In this document: positions 1-6,635 of the stretch, one piece after another | How the letters are laid out: every line of letters begins with the position of its first letter | How positions within the stretch are numbered: position 1 is the stretch's first letter | Assembly: GCA_947483545.1 (NCBI GenBank) | Contig: CANKNP010000095.1 | Coordinates: 1-14,736, forward strand | DNA: 14,736 nt | Source of the DNA: Deltaproteobacteria bacterium | GTDB lineage: Bacteria > Myxococcota > UBA796 > SXON01 | Reading direction: 5' to 3' | Notes under the pieces: generated by a model | Databases searched by the model: none | The model's input: only the letters and a program-made list of their open reading frames with translations | Told to the model about the DNA's origin: nothing | Position numbers and translations under genes: made by a program

Positions 1-270
1 GAACACCGGCAAGGCCAGGATACCAAGCCCTAGCGCGAGGGTCCTCGCGCGCGGATCCCGACGCTTCAACGCCCACGCGGTCCAGAAGGTCAACAGCCCG
101 AGCCCCAACGGCACGCCCGCGACCAGCGGCAGGATCAGAACCTCCGCCATCGAGCCCCGACCCTTCAAGATCTGCACCCCGGCAATCGCACCCATCAGTA
201 CGCCAAGCCCAACCTCCAGCCACGCCCAGATCCGAAACACCCGGCTCACGGTCTCGACCTCTTTGGTCAT
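1..270 (-). CDS. Small hypothetical membrane protein, 3' end cut off by the window
   Basis: I do not recognise a family. The visible 90 codons start at an ATG (268-270) with MTKEVETVSRVFRIW and stay open to the window edge, so the C-terminus is missing. Two hydrophobic segments (about residues 13-35 and 42-66) and the beginning of a third (from about 77) indicate a multi-pass inner-membrane protein; a basic stretch (KRRDPRAR, about 68-75) separates the second and third. The start codon overlaps the stop codon of the upstream membrane-protein gene as ATGA, so the two are probably translationally coupled and belong to the aldehyde dehydrogenase operon. Function is unknown; a role with its equally small neighbour is inferred only from the overlap. 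Confidence 0.6.
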   Translation of the reverse strand, partial: MTKEVETVSRVFRIWAWLEVGLGVLMGAIAGVQILKGRGSMAEVLILPLVAGVPLGLGLLTFWTAWALKRRDPRARTLALGLGILALPVF

Positions 271-656
271 TTGGGCGCCCCGTCCAACTGCTTCCGCACC
301 TCGGGATCCAACAGCACGACGATGGCATAGATCATCGCGCCAAACGAGAACGGCGCACAATAAAGCGCCAGGATCAACGAGGGAAGGCACACTGCCATCC
401 CGACGATCGCTGCGACCATCCCCGTTCCGCTCCGCAACTTCAGGCCCGTCCCCACATGGACCGCACCCATCAAGAACGCGGCCACCGCCAGCAGCCCATA
501 CGCGCCGCCGCCGAGCCAGAGCAGCGGGCCCAGGTCTTTGTCTGCAAACCCAACGACGGTCAACATCGCGCCGCCGAACACACAGAACGCCGCCCATGCC
601 AGCTCGATCACCCCGAGCGTGATGTACACCAACCCAAGGTTTCGAATCCGCTGCAT
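267..656 (-). CDS. Small four-helix membrane protein, hypothetical
   Basis: The product is 129 aa and begins MQRIRNLGLVYITLGVI. The open frame extends upstream, but that extension is Arg/Gly-rich shadow sequence inside the dehydrogenase gene. I chose the ATG at 654-656 because it overlaps the dehydrogenase stop codon as ATGA and directly precedes a hydrophobic helix. Four hydrophobic segments are visible (about residues 9-31, 42-66, 79-94 and 98-117), followed by a charged tail (DPEVRKQLDGAPK). No catalytic motif is seen. The gene sits between the dehydrogenase and another small membrane protein, all linked by 4-nt overlaps, so co-expression is very likely while function remains unknown. Confidence 0.65.
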   Translation of the reverse strand: MQRIRNLGLVYITLGVIELAWAAFCVFGGAMLTVVGFADKDLGPLLWLGGGAYGLLAVAAFLMGAVHVGTGLKLRSGTGMVAAIVGMAVCLPSLILALYCAPFSFGAMIYAIVVLLDPEVRKQLDGAPK

Positions 657-2086
657 CACCCCACCGTACGCAGGACCATCAACCGAATCTCGGTCAGGTC
701 CTCCATCGCGAACTTGACGCCTTCGCGGCCGACCCCGCTGTCCTTCACGCCGCCATAGGGCATGTGATCCACCCGCCACGAGGGCACGTCGCCGATCACC
801 ACCCCTCCGACCTCCAGCTCGTTCCACGCCTTGTTGGCCTTGTAGATGTCCCGGGTGAAAACCCCAGCCTGCAACCCAAACGAACTGTCGTTCACCTCGC
901 GCAAAGCATCGTCAAAATCATCAAACACGCCCATGACCGCGACCGGACCGAACGCCTCCTCCCGGTAGAGCTTGCAGCTCCGCGCGACGCCTTCGAGCAG
1001 CGTGGGCTCGAACATCGGGCCCTTCCGAACGCCGCCGCAGAGCAACGTCGCGCCGCTCTCGACCGCCTCGTGGACCCACTCCTGCAATCGAATCGCCTCT
1101 TTCTCATCGATCATCGGGCCGATAAACGTGTCCTCGTTGCGGGGGTCTCCCATCTTCAAGGCGCGGGTGGCGACCACCAACTTGTCGCGGAGCTCCGCGT
1201 ACAACGAGCGATGCGCGATGATGCGCTGCACGCTGATGCAGCTCTGCCCGGACTGGTAGAACGCGCCGATCACGATGCGCTTGACCACGTCGTCGATGTC
1301 CGAGCCCTCATCCACGACACACGCGGCATTTCCGCCCAGCTCCAAAATCACCTTCTTCTTCCCCGCCCGCGCCTTCATGTCCCAACCGACCTGAGGCGAC
1401 CCGGTGAAGCTCAACAGCTTGAGGCGGGGATCCGTCGTGAACAGGTCGCCGTCCTCTCGGTTGCACGGCAACACAGAGAATGCGCCCTTGGGCAAATCCG
1501 TCTCGGCCAGGATTTCGCCGATGATCAGCGAGCCAATCGGCGTCCGGGTCGCTGGCTTCAGCACCCAGGGGCACCCCACCGCAATGGCCGGGGCGATCTT
1601 GTGGGCCACGAGGTTCAGCGGGAAGTTGAATGGCGAAATGAACGAGGCCGCCCCGATGGGCACCCGCTTCCACATGCCCGAATAGCCCTTCGCACGCGCC
1701 GAGATCTCGAGATCCATGATCTCGCCGGTCATCCGCGTCGACTCCTCCATCGCGACGCGGAAGGTGTCGATCAGCCGGGTCACCTCGCCCCGGGCATCCT
1801 TGATGGGCTTGCCCGCTTCGACGCACAGCGACTCCGCGAGCTCGTCAAAGCGCTCCTTGAACCGGCGGATACAGTGCTCCAGGATCGCGGCGCGGGCGTA
1901 GGCGGGCATCCGGCGCATCGGATCAGCGGCGGCAGCGGCGGCGGCAATGGCAGCGTCAATCGTCGGCTTGTCCGCGAGCGCCACGCGTGTGGCGACCTGC
2001 CCGGTGTACTTGTCGCGCACGTCGAGCATCGCGGCACCATAGCCAGGGGTGTTCGCCAGGAAGTAGGGGTAGGACTCGCGCAGCAT
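656..2086 (-). CDS. NAD(P)-dependent aldehyde dehydrogenase
   Basis: A soluble aldehyde dehydrogenase superfamily enzyme that oxidises an aldehyde to the acid with NAD(P)+. At 476 aa it is the usual length. Family landmarks: SPFNFP with catalytic Asn154, the cofactor-loop lysine in VLKPA (about 174-179), the Rossmann motif FTGSPQVG (227-234), LELGG with general base Glu249, GQSCIS with nucleophile Cys283, EEAFGP with ribose-binding Glu377 and Phe379, and the C-terminal PYGGVKDSGVGREG (443-456). All key residues are present, so it should be active. The start at MLRESYPYFLAN gives a normal family N-terminus; no strong Shine-Dalgarno is visible. It resembles the lactaldehyde/phosphonoacetaldehyde/GapN-like branches, but the substrate cannot be told from sequence. 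It is the first gene of a three-gene minus-strand set and is divergent from the lipoprotein gene at 2251. Confidence 0.93.
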   Translation of the reverse strand: MLRESYPYFLANTPGYGAAMLDVRDKYTGQVATRVALADKPTIDAAIAAAAAAADPMRRMPAYARAAILEHCIRRFKERFDELAESLCVEAGKPIKDARGEVTRLIDTFRVAMEESTRMTGEIMDLEISARAKGYSGMWKRVPIGAASFISPFNFPLNLVAHKIAPAIAVGCPWVLKPATRTPIGSLIIGEILAETDLPKGAFSVLPCNREDGDLFTTDPRLKLLSFTGSPQVGWDMKARAGKKKVILELGGNAACVVDEGSDIDDVVKRIVIGAFYQSGQSCISVQRIIAHRSLYAELRDKLVVATRALKMGDPRNEDTFIGPMIDEKEAIRLQEWVHEAVESGATLLCGGVRKGPMFEPTLLEGVARSCKLYREEAFGPVAVMGVFDDFDDALREVNDSSFGLQAGVFTRDIYKANKAWNELEVGGVVIGDVPSWRVDHMPYGGVKDSGVGREGVKFAMEDLTEIRLMVLRTVG

Positions 2087-2250
2087 CGGAGGGTCTCGGG
2101 GTGACGACCGGAGGTATCAAGGAACGGGGGGGGTGGCGGCCTTGGGGCCATCCCGGCGCTGGTCGGCCTGGTCACCGGACGGCCGTGGGCATCGGCGGGG
2201 GTTCCTTGGGGGATCACACCGGGTTATTCCCAAGCTCCCGCTGGAGATCC
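2087..2250. promoter_or_regulatory. Divergent intergenic region with an 8-bp inverted repeat
   Basis: This 164-bp gap separates the divergently transcribed aldehyde dehydrogenase (leftward) and FG-GAP lipoprotein (rightward) genes, so it should hold both promoters. CAAGGAAC at 2118-2125 is matched by its reverse complement GTTCCTTG at 2201-2208, 75 bp apart. A run of eight G lies at 2126-2133. I could not assign convincing -35/-10 boxes. A GGAG at 2242-2245 is a plausible ribosome binding site for the ATG at 2251. The regulatory role of the inverted repeat is inference and the match is short enough to be chance. Confidence 0.35.
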
Positions 2251-3678
2251 ATGCGCGCATCCTCCTCGCTTTCGCTGATCGGCTTGCTCGTCATGTCCGC
2301 GTGTGTCCCGAAGCTCCCAGACGAGACGGACCTGCCGCAGGACACCCATCCGGACTCGGAAGCGGACACGGACTCGGACACGGACACGGACACGGACACG
2401 GACACGGACACGGACACGGACACAGACGCCGATTCCGACACCGATACGGACACAGACACAGATTCCGACACGGACACCGACTCCGACACCGGGCCCGAAC
2501 CGACGGTCGAGCGGTACTCGGGCGCGTACACGATGGAGGCCGCGGATGTCGCCTGGTACGGGCCGCACACGGGCGCCTACCCTGGGATCAGTTGTCGGCT
2601 GGCGCCCGATCTCACGGGCGACGGAGCCGAGGATTTTGTGATCGCGGGGCTTCAGTACGCATGGATTGTGGACGCGAACGCCGGAACCGGGCCGATGCCC
2701 GACGCGATCACGATTGACACCGAGGCCTACTGGTACGTGCAGGGCTACGCAGCGGCGGACCGGTGGCCTTCCGGCGCACCCGACGGGCAGGCCGACCTGA
2801 TGCTCGCGCCCGGTTACGGGACGACCGTCGGATTGTACCAGGGGCCCATCACCGCCGATCGGTCCGCGTCTGAAGCGGACTACACCTGGGACTCAAGTAT
2901 CCTCTACATCGGTGGCGTCGCGGATCTCGACGGCGGCAGCGGGGACGAGCTGGTGTGGAGTGCCTCGGGATCGGCGGCCCTCTACGTCGATCAAGCCCCA
3001 GTGCTCGGCATCGACTACACGATCTCCTGCGCCGCCTGCTCGGCGGGGTTGGGGATCGGCCTCACCCACGACCTGACCGGCGACGGCGTGTACGATCAGC
3101 TGGCCAGCGACGGCAGCACCCGCACCACCTACATCGTCAGCGGCTCGGACCTGCTGGGCGATGCGGAGATCACCGACATCGCCATCGTCGCGCTCCCGCC
3201 CCCGTCCACGACGGTGTACAGCGCGCTCGACCTGAACGGGGATGGGCACAACGACCTCCTGGTCTCGGACGGCAATGCCGATGACGGCGGGACCGACAAC
3301 GGCGCGATCTACATCGAGTACGGGCCTGTGACCGCGACCACCACGGTTGGAACGAGCGGGGATCGGCTGGTCGGCGGGGAGAACGACCTGCGCATCGACA
3401 ACGCGATCGCCGGCGACTACGACGGCGACGGGATCGGCGATGTCACTTTCCAAACCTACGGTCGCGCCGAGGCCTGGCTGTTCTACGGGCCGTTTGGAGG
3501 CACCGGGGTCCGGTACAGCGGGAGCGCGGACGCGAGCTTTACGAGTGACGGGGATGTCATCTACCCCGGGCGGGCTGGGAGATCGGCTGGCGCTCTCGCC
3601 GATGTCCTGATCTTCGCCGATCCGACCGACGACACGTATTTGGCGGACGCCGGGGCGATCTGGTTGTTCAAGCCTTGA
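2251..3678 (+). CDS. Lipoprotein with Asp-Thr stalk and FG-GAP/VCBS-like repeats
   Basis: A predicted surface lipoprotein of 475 aa. I placed the start at ATG 2251 rather than the longer open frame, because it gives a signal peptide (MRASSSLSLIGLLVMSAC) with lipid-acceptor Cys18 and has a GGAG a few bases upstream. Residues 35-80 are an almost uninterrupted run of Asp-Thr/Asp-Ser pairs, probably an extended acidic stalk. The body (about 85-475) holds repeated calcium-loop motifs of the FG-GAP/VCBS type: DLTGDGAED (120-128), DLDGGSGDE (225-233), DLTGDGVYD (274-282), DLNGDGHND (327-335) and DYDGDGIGD (389-397), with a weaker one near 178-187. Such repeats form integrin-like beta propellers in adhesion or extracellular proteins. 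The ligand is unknown. It is monocistronic as far as can be seen. Confidence 0.85.
   Translation: MRASSSLSLIGLLVMSACVPKLPDETDLPQDTHPDSEADTDSDTDTDTDTDTDTDTDTDADSDTDTDTDTDSDTDTDSDTGPEPTVERYSGAYTMEAADVAWYGPHTGAYPGISCRLAPDLTGDGAEDFVIAGLQYAWIVDANAGTGPMPDAITIDTEAYWYVQGYAAADRWPSGAPDGQADLMLAPGYGTTVGLYQGPITADRSASEADYTWDSSILYIGGVADLDGGSGDELVWSASGSAALYVDQAPVLGIDYTISCAACSAGLGIGLTHDLTGDGVYDQLASDGSTRTTYIVSGSDLLGDAEITDIAIVALPPPSTTVYSALDLNGDGHNDLLVSDGNADDGGTDNGAIYIEYGPVTATTTVGTSGDRLVGGENDLRIDNAIAGDYDGDGIGDVTFQTYGRAEAWLFYGPFGGTGVRYSGSADASFTSDGDVIYPGRAGRSAGALADVLIFADPTDDTYLADAGAIWLFKP
2353..2490 (+). repeat. Coding hexanucleotide tandem repeat (GACACG-type) encoding Asp-Thr/Ser
   Basis: Forty-six codons alternate Asp with Thr, Ser or occasionally Ala/Glu. 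Seven exact in-frame GACACG copies lie back to back at 2377-2418, flanked by degenerate copies (GACTCG, GACACA, GATTCC, GACACC). Exact copies are prone to slippage, and a change of one unit adds or removes two residues without shifting the frame, so the stalk of the lipoprotein could vary in length. Confidence 0.9.
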
Positions 3679-3990
3679 GGCCCCACGCGCCGACCGGCGC
3701 CCTACGCAGCCGATCTGGGGTTGGCGTGCGCGCGGCGACTCTGCGCGCTGGACCTGGGCTCGCTGTGCGACGTGCCCATTCGGATCTGCCCCAGGACGTG
3801 TCACGAGCGCCAAGAGTGGTACCGTGCGGCAGTCCCCACCGAGGTCATGATCTTGCCGCCCACCCGTAGCCAAATCCCCAGGATCCCGGTGCTGCTCTGC
3901 CTCGCGCTGGGGGGCCCGCGGGGTACACCGCCCAATCAGGGGACTGTGACGACGGCGGGCCCTGACCGCGTAGCCAGGACGCCGAGTGTC
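3679..3990. other. Intergenic stretch without a supported gene
   Basis: About 310 bases between the FG-GAP lipoprotein stop and the acyltransferase gene fragment. Short open frames exist on both strands, but none shows a recognisable domain, signal peptide with a plausible ribosome binding site, or neighbour overlap. A small GC-only hairpin (GCGCC/GGCGC around 3688-3701) follows the lipoprotein stop but has no T-tract, so I do not call it a terminator. Confidence 0.5.
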
Positions 3991-4112
3991 CCCTCACCCC
4001 TTCACCCACTTCCTGTACCGATCATCGGCGAAGCGCAGCACCTCGCTGTCGGCGTTGGGCGCCTTGGGATCGATCGGCGCGCCGATGGTGCAGACGGCGG
4101 GCCCATGGTCGG
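3991..4112 (-). pseudogene. Truncated duplicate of the 3' end of the LpxL-like acyltransferase gene
   Basis: This segment repeats the end of the acyltransferase gene at 5658-6635. Bases 3991-4026 match 5655-5690 exactly, and 4027-4112 match 5796-5881 with seven differences near the start and a perfect 54-bp run at 4059-4112. The 105 bp at 5691-5795 are absent here, an in-frame loss of 35 codons. The frame, read on the minus strand, still encodes DHGPAVCTIGAPIDPKA followed by RFADDRYRKWVKG and a stop at 3994-3996. The gene is cut off upstream at 4112, so at least 80 percent of the coding sequence is missing, including the catalytic His. The coding differences (L/P, D/N, K/S, Q/E) could mean it derives from a second paralogue rather than a very recent copy. 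Confidence 0.88.
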
Positions 4113-4128
4113 CGTGTGACATGCCCCG

Positions 4129-4716
4129 ATGTACGCCCCGCAATCCCGTGGTTACATGGAGCAGATGCTCGCAGCCTTCCCGCATAAGAAGTGGACAGCC
4201 ACGGAGGTTCTCCGGATGGTCGAGTCCGGGGTGCTCGCCGCGGACGCACCCTACGAGTTGATCGACGGAGAGTTGGTTGAAATGAGCCCCCAAGGTCCAC
4301 TCCACGCCATCCTGGTCACCCGCATCCGAAGGCGCCTTGAGGCGGCGTACCCGGGGCTTCATGTGCGGGAGGAAAAGCCGATTGCCACAGACGAGTTCGG
4401 CTTGCCGGAGCCCGACGTCGCCGTGGTACGTGGCGCCGACACCGATTTTCTCGAACGGCACCCCGATGGTCATGATCTGCGGCTGGCCGTGGAGGTGGCG
4501 GTGACCTCCGGTGCTGTCGATCAGGCGAAGGCGCTGCCCTACGCGCGCGCTGGAATCGCCGTGTACTGGCTCGTTGACGTGCGCGAGCGCCAGCTCCTCG
4601 CGCACTCGGACCCCAGGCCCACGGGCTACGGGCTCGTGAGCATCGTGGATGAACACGGCCTGGTCTCTCCGCCGGGGCTCGACTTGGTGTGGACGGTGGC
4701 GTCGCTGCTGCCATAG
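4129..4716 (+). CDS. Uma2 family protein (DUF820, PD-(D/E)XK nuclease-like fold)
   Basis: A 195-aa protein with the full Uma2/DUF820 signature. This family has a restriction-endonuclease-like fold, but its biological role is unsettled. Visible landmarks are YELIDGELVEMSPQGPLHA (42-60), EPDVAVV with Asp96, LAVEVAVTS with Glu122, Lys134 in DQAKALPYA, and AGIAVYWLVD (141-150). Asp96, Glu122 and Lys134 fit the PD-(D/E)XK active site, so it looks intact. The start is uncertain: ATG 4129 gives the longest product, while ATG 4156 (MEQMLAAFP) begins nearer to where the domain starts; neither has a clear ribosome binding site. It begins 16 bases after the breakpoint of the acyltransferase fragment, ends 19 bases before a converging pseudogene, and stands alone on the plus strand, consistent with insertion as a single gene. 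Confidence 0.85.
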   Translation: MYAPQSRGYMEQMLAAFPHKKWTATEVLRMVESGVLAADAPYELIDGELVEMSPQGPLHAILVTRIRRRLEAAYPGLHVREEKPIATDEFGLPEPDVAVVRGADTDFLERHPDGHDLRLAVEVAVTSGAVDQAKALPYARAGIAVYWLVDVRERQLLAHSDPRPTGYGLVSIVDEHGLVSPPGLDLVWTVASLLP

Positions 4717-4735
4717 GGCGGCAGCCGACCGCGGC

Positions 4736-5661
4736 TCACCGACCGACGGTGGCCGATCGCGCCAGACGAGCGCCGAAATTGGAGTAGCGCACCCCCGGCA
4801 CGTAGTTGTTTCGGTACGCGACCCGAGCCGCTTCATCGCTCCCCGCCCAGCTCCCGCCTCGGATCACGCGGTTGGATCCTGAAGACGGGCCGACCGGATC
4901 GGTCTCATCTCCCCCGTCGCCATACCCCCCGAACGAGGCGGAGTACCAGTCGTTCGTCCACTCCCAGACGTTTCCGCTCATGTCGCAGAGCCCGTAGCCG
5001 TTCGCTTCCAGCAGGCACGCCTCGTGGGCGTACGACGAACCAGCGGTGACGCTGGTCCAGGCCACGTCCGCAGCAGTGTTGGACCCCGCGTAGGCGTACG
5101 AATCCTGGCCACCGCGCGCGGCATACTCCCACTCGGCTTCCGTGGGCAACCGGTAGCCTGTGCACCCGTAGGGGTCGCCGAAGTACGATGGCGCGAGGTC
5201 CTCACCGTCCGGCGCGTAGCAGGGCGCATCGCCCAGTCGGGAAACGACGTGTAATCCCAGCCCACGCGGGCGGCCTCGGCCTCCCATTGGTCGCGGGTGA
5301 TCTCGGTCGCGGAGATCCAGAAGCCGCGGGTCAACGTCACCTCATGGTCGAGGTATGCGGCGTCGGGGTCCCCCGCCCCGCAACCCATGCAGAAACTCCC
5401 GGCGGGGATCGTGACCATTCGCGCACCGGACGCCCCGATCGTGTAATCGACGAACGGCAGTTCGGAGTCGGCGCCGGAGACGGCCGACGATTCACGATTG
5501 AAGCCTGTATCGCTGTCCTTCCCGGTCTCGGGGGTGCTGGTCTCGGCGTGGGTGTCCGCGCTGCCTACGCCCGTCTCGGTCGGCGAGCGCGCTGACCGAG
5601 GGAGACACCCGATGAGGCCAAAGGCAAAGCTGAAAAGCGGGAGTGAAAAACTCACCCTCAC
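4736..5661 (-). pseudogene. SUMF1/formylglycine-generating-enzyme-like lipoprotein, frameshifted
   Basis: Two reading frames each carry half of one SUMF1-fold lipoprotein. The N-terminal half starts at GTG 5659-5661 (GTGA overlap with the acyltransferase stop; GTG 5655 or 5673 are alternatives). It has a signal peptide ending LIGC (Cys19), a Ser/Thr/Asp linker, and the domain start MVTIPAGSFCMGC through ATEITRDQWEAEA and DYTSFPD. The second half, in the other frame, resumes at about GDAPCYAPDGED and runs through YRLPTEAEWEYAARGG, NGYGLCDMSGNVWEW and RVIRGGSW. The shift lies at about 5225-5245. The family's usual central segment (CPVE..VSW.DA..YAN) is also missing between the halves, which points to an out-of-frame deletion rather than a single-base read error. 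Even in full it lacks the paired catalytic cysteines after RGGSW, so it was probably never an active formylglycine-generating enzyme. Confidence 0.75.
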
Positions 5662-6635
5662 CCCTTCACCCACTTCCTGTACCGATCATCCTCCGCCTGG
5701 TCCACAAACAGCGGGTGATCATCAATCGCGTTCCGCACCCGACAATGTAGGAGCCAGCCCCCATACTCCGCGGGGGAAGCCCGAATCTGATCCTCGGCGA
5801 AGCGAAGCACCTGCTTGTCGGCGTCCAGCGCCTTGGGATCGATCGGCGCGCCGATGGTGCAGACGGCGGGCCCATGGTCGGGGACGGTGTTGTAGCAGGG
5901 CACGAGCATCGCCCCGGTGGAGGCCGCGAGGCGCCAGGCGCCGGGGTTCAGGAGCGCCTGCCGGCCCAGGAACGTGTAGGGCTGCCACTTGTTGCCGATG
6001 CGACCATCGAACGCGATGCCCACCAGCTCGTTGCGTGCGAGCGTGCGGTAGAGCTCCCGGGCGGGCTTGGACAGCGACAGGAACGTCGCGCCGGTCTCGT
6101 CCTCGTCGCGCTCCCGGGCATCCCGCACGGCCTGGCGCCACTTGTTGTGGCCAAGCAGCGCGTCGTGGGCCTCGGCGACCTCTTTGGGGGCCAGACCACG
6201 CGCGGCGTACTGCGTGTAGGGGTACCCATTCTTGACGAGCCACGCGAGCATGAGCATGACCGCGCCGGCATGGGGGTAGACCCAGACGACGCCTTTGCCA
6301 TGCGCCAACGCGGCATCCAGGTGATGCCGACCCTCGATGCGGATGAAGGGATCGAGCGTCTCCTTGGTGAACCGGCCCAACGCGAGCTCGGTCACGGCCA
6401 CGCGGTACTGAACCCGGAGCGAGCGGTCCACCTGCGGCTCCAAGCCCGACCGGAGGAGCTCGTCCTCCATCCATCTCCGACCGCCCCGCCAGACCTTGGG
6501 CACGAGGGCATCGGCGCGATGCAGGGCGTGAAACACCGCAGGACGCGCCGGGTCAAGCGCACGCCGAAGCTGCACGTAGAACCCGAACTTTGCGATGTCG
6601 GTGGCCGTTCCGGCCAGGGCTTTGAGATCGGGCAC
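5658..6635 (-). CDS. LpxL/HtrB-like lysophospholipid (lipid A) acyltransferase family protein
   Basis: A 325-aa protein resembling the LpxL/HtrB-LPLAT superfamily, which transfers fatty acyl chains to lipid A or other lipids at the inner membrane. Supporting segments: IRIEGRHHLDAALAHGKGVVWVYPHAG (98-124), the block before ELVGIAFDGR (203-212), FLGRQALLNPGAWRLAASTGAMLVPCY (222-248), and a C-terminus with YGGWLLHCR (291-299), which aligns with the family's Tyr-x-W(x)2H.R end. The usual H-x4-D/E catalytic motif reads His122-AGAV-Met127, so the acidic partner is absent at that position. There is no clear N-terminal transmembrane helix. GTG start 6633-6635 overlaps the stop of the reductase beta subunit by one base (TAGTG), and the stop overlaps the SUMF1 lipoprotein start, so it is the fourth gene of the reductase operon. 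The acceptor lipid is unknown. Confidence 0.75.
   Translation of the reverse strand: MPDLKALAGTATDIAKFGFYVQLRRALDPARPAVFHALHRADALVPKVWRGGRRWMEDELLRSGLEPQVDRSLRVQYRVAVTELALGRFTKETLDPFIRIEGRHHLDAALAHGKGVVWVYPHAGAVMLMLAWLVKNGYPYTQYAARGLAPKEVAEAHDALLGHNKWRQAVRDARERDEDETGATFLSLSKPARELYRTLARNELVGIAFDGRIGNKWQPYTFLGRQALLNPGAWRLAASTGAMLVPCYNTVPDHGPAVCTIGAPIDPKALDADKQVLRFAEDQIRASPAEYGGWLLHCRVRNAIDDHPLFVDQAEDDRYRKWVKG

Noticed and set aside
764..2104. A 446-codon plus-strand open frame opposite the aldehyde dehydrogenase
   Set aside because: Antisense shadow: low-complexity Arg/Leu/His composition and no motif, against complete dehydrogenase motifs on the other strand.
2353..2490. Tandem hexamers considered as a CRISPR array
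   Set aside because: There are no unique spacers, the unit is 6 bp, and the tract is in frame inside a lipoprotein gene.
2893..3873. A 326-codon minus-strand frame opposite the FG-GAP lipoprotein
   Set aside because: Val/Arg/Asp-rich shadow of the GAC/GGC-rich plus-strand repeats; no recognisable motif.
3721..4119. A plus-strand open frame of 132 codons in the gap after the FG-GAP lipoprotein
   Set aside because: No domain, no ribosome binding site, and its end runs antisense through the acyltransferase fragment.
4717..4740. Possible bidirectional terminator between the Uma2 gene and the SUMF1 pseudogene
   Set aside because: Only a 5-bp AGCCG/CGGCT stem with no T-tract on either side.
3994..4836. 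A 280-codon minus-strand frame ending in the acyltransferase-like C-terminus
   Set aside because: Only the last ~40 codons (3994-4112) are homologous to anything; the rest is antisense to the intact Uma2 gene, so it is not a fused protein.
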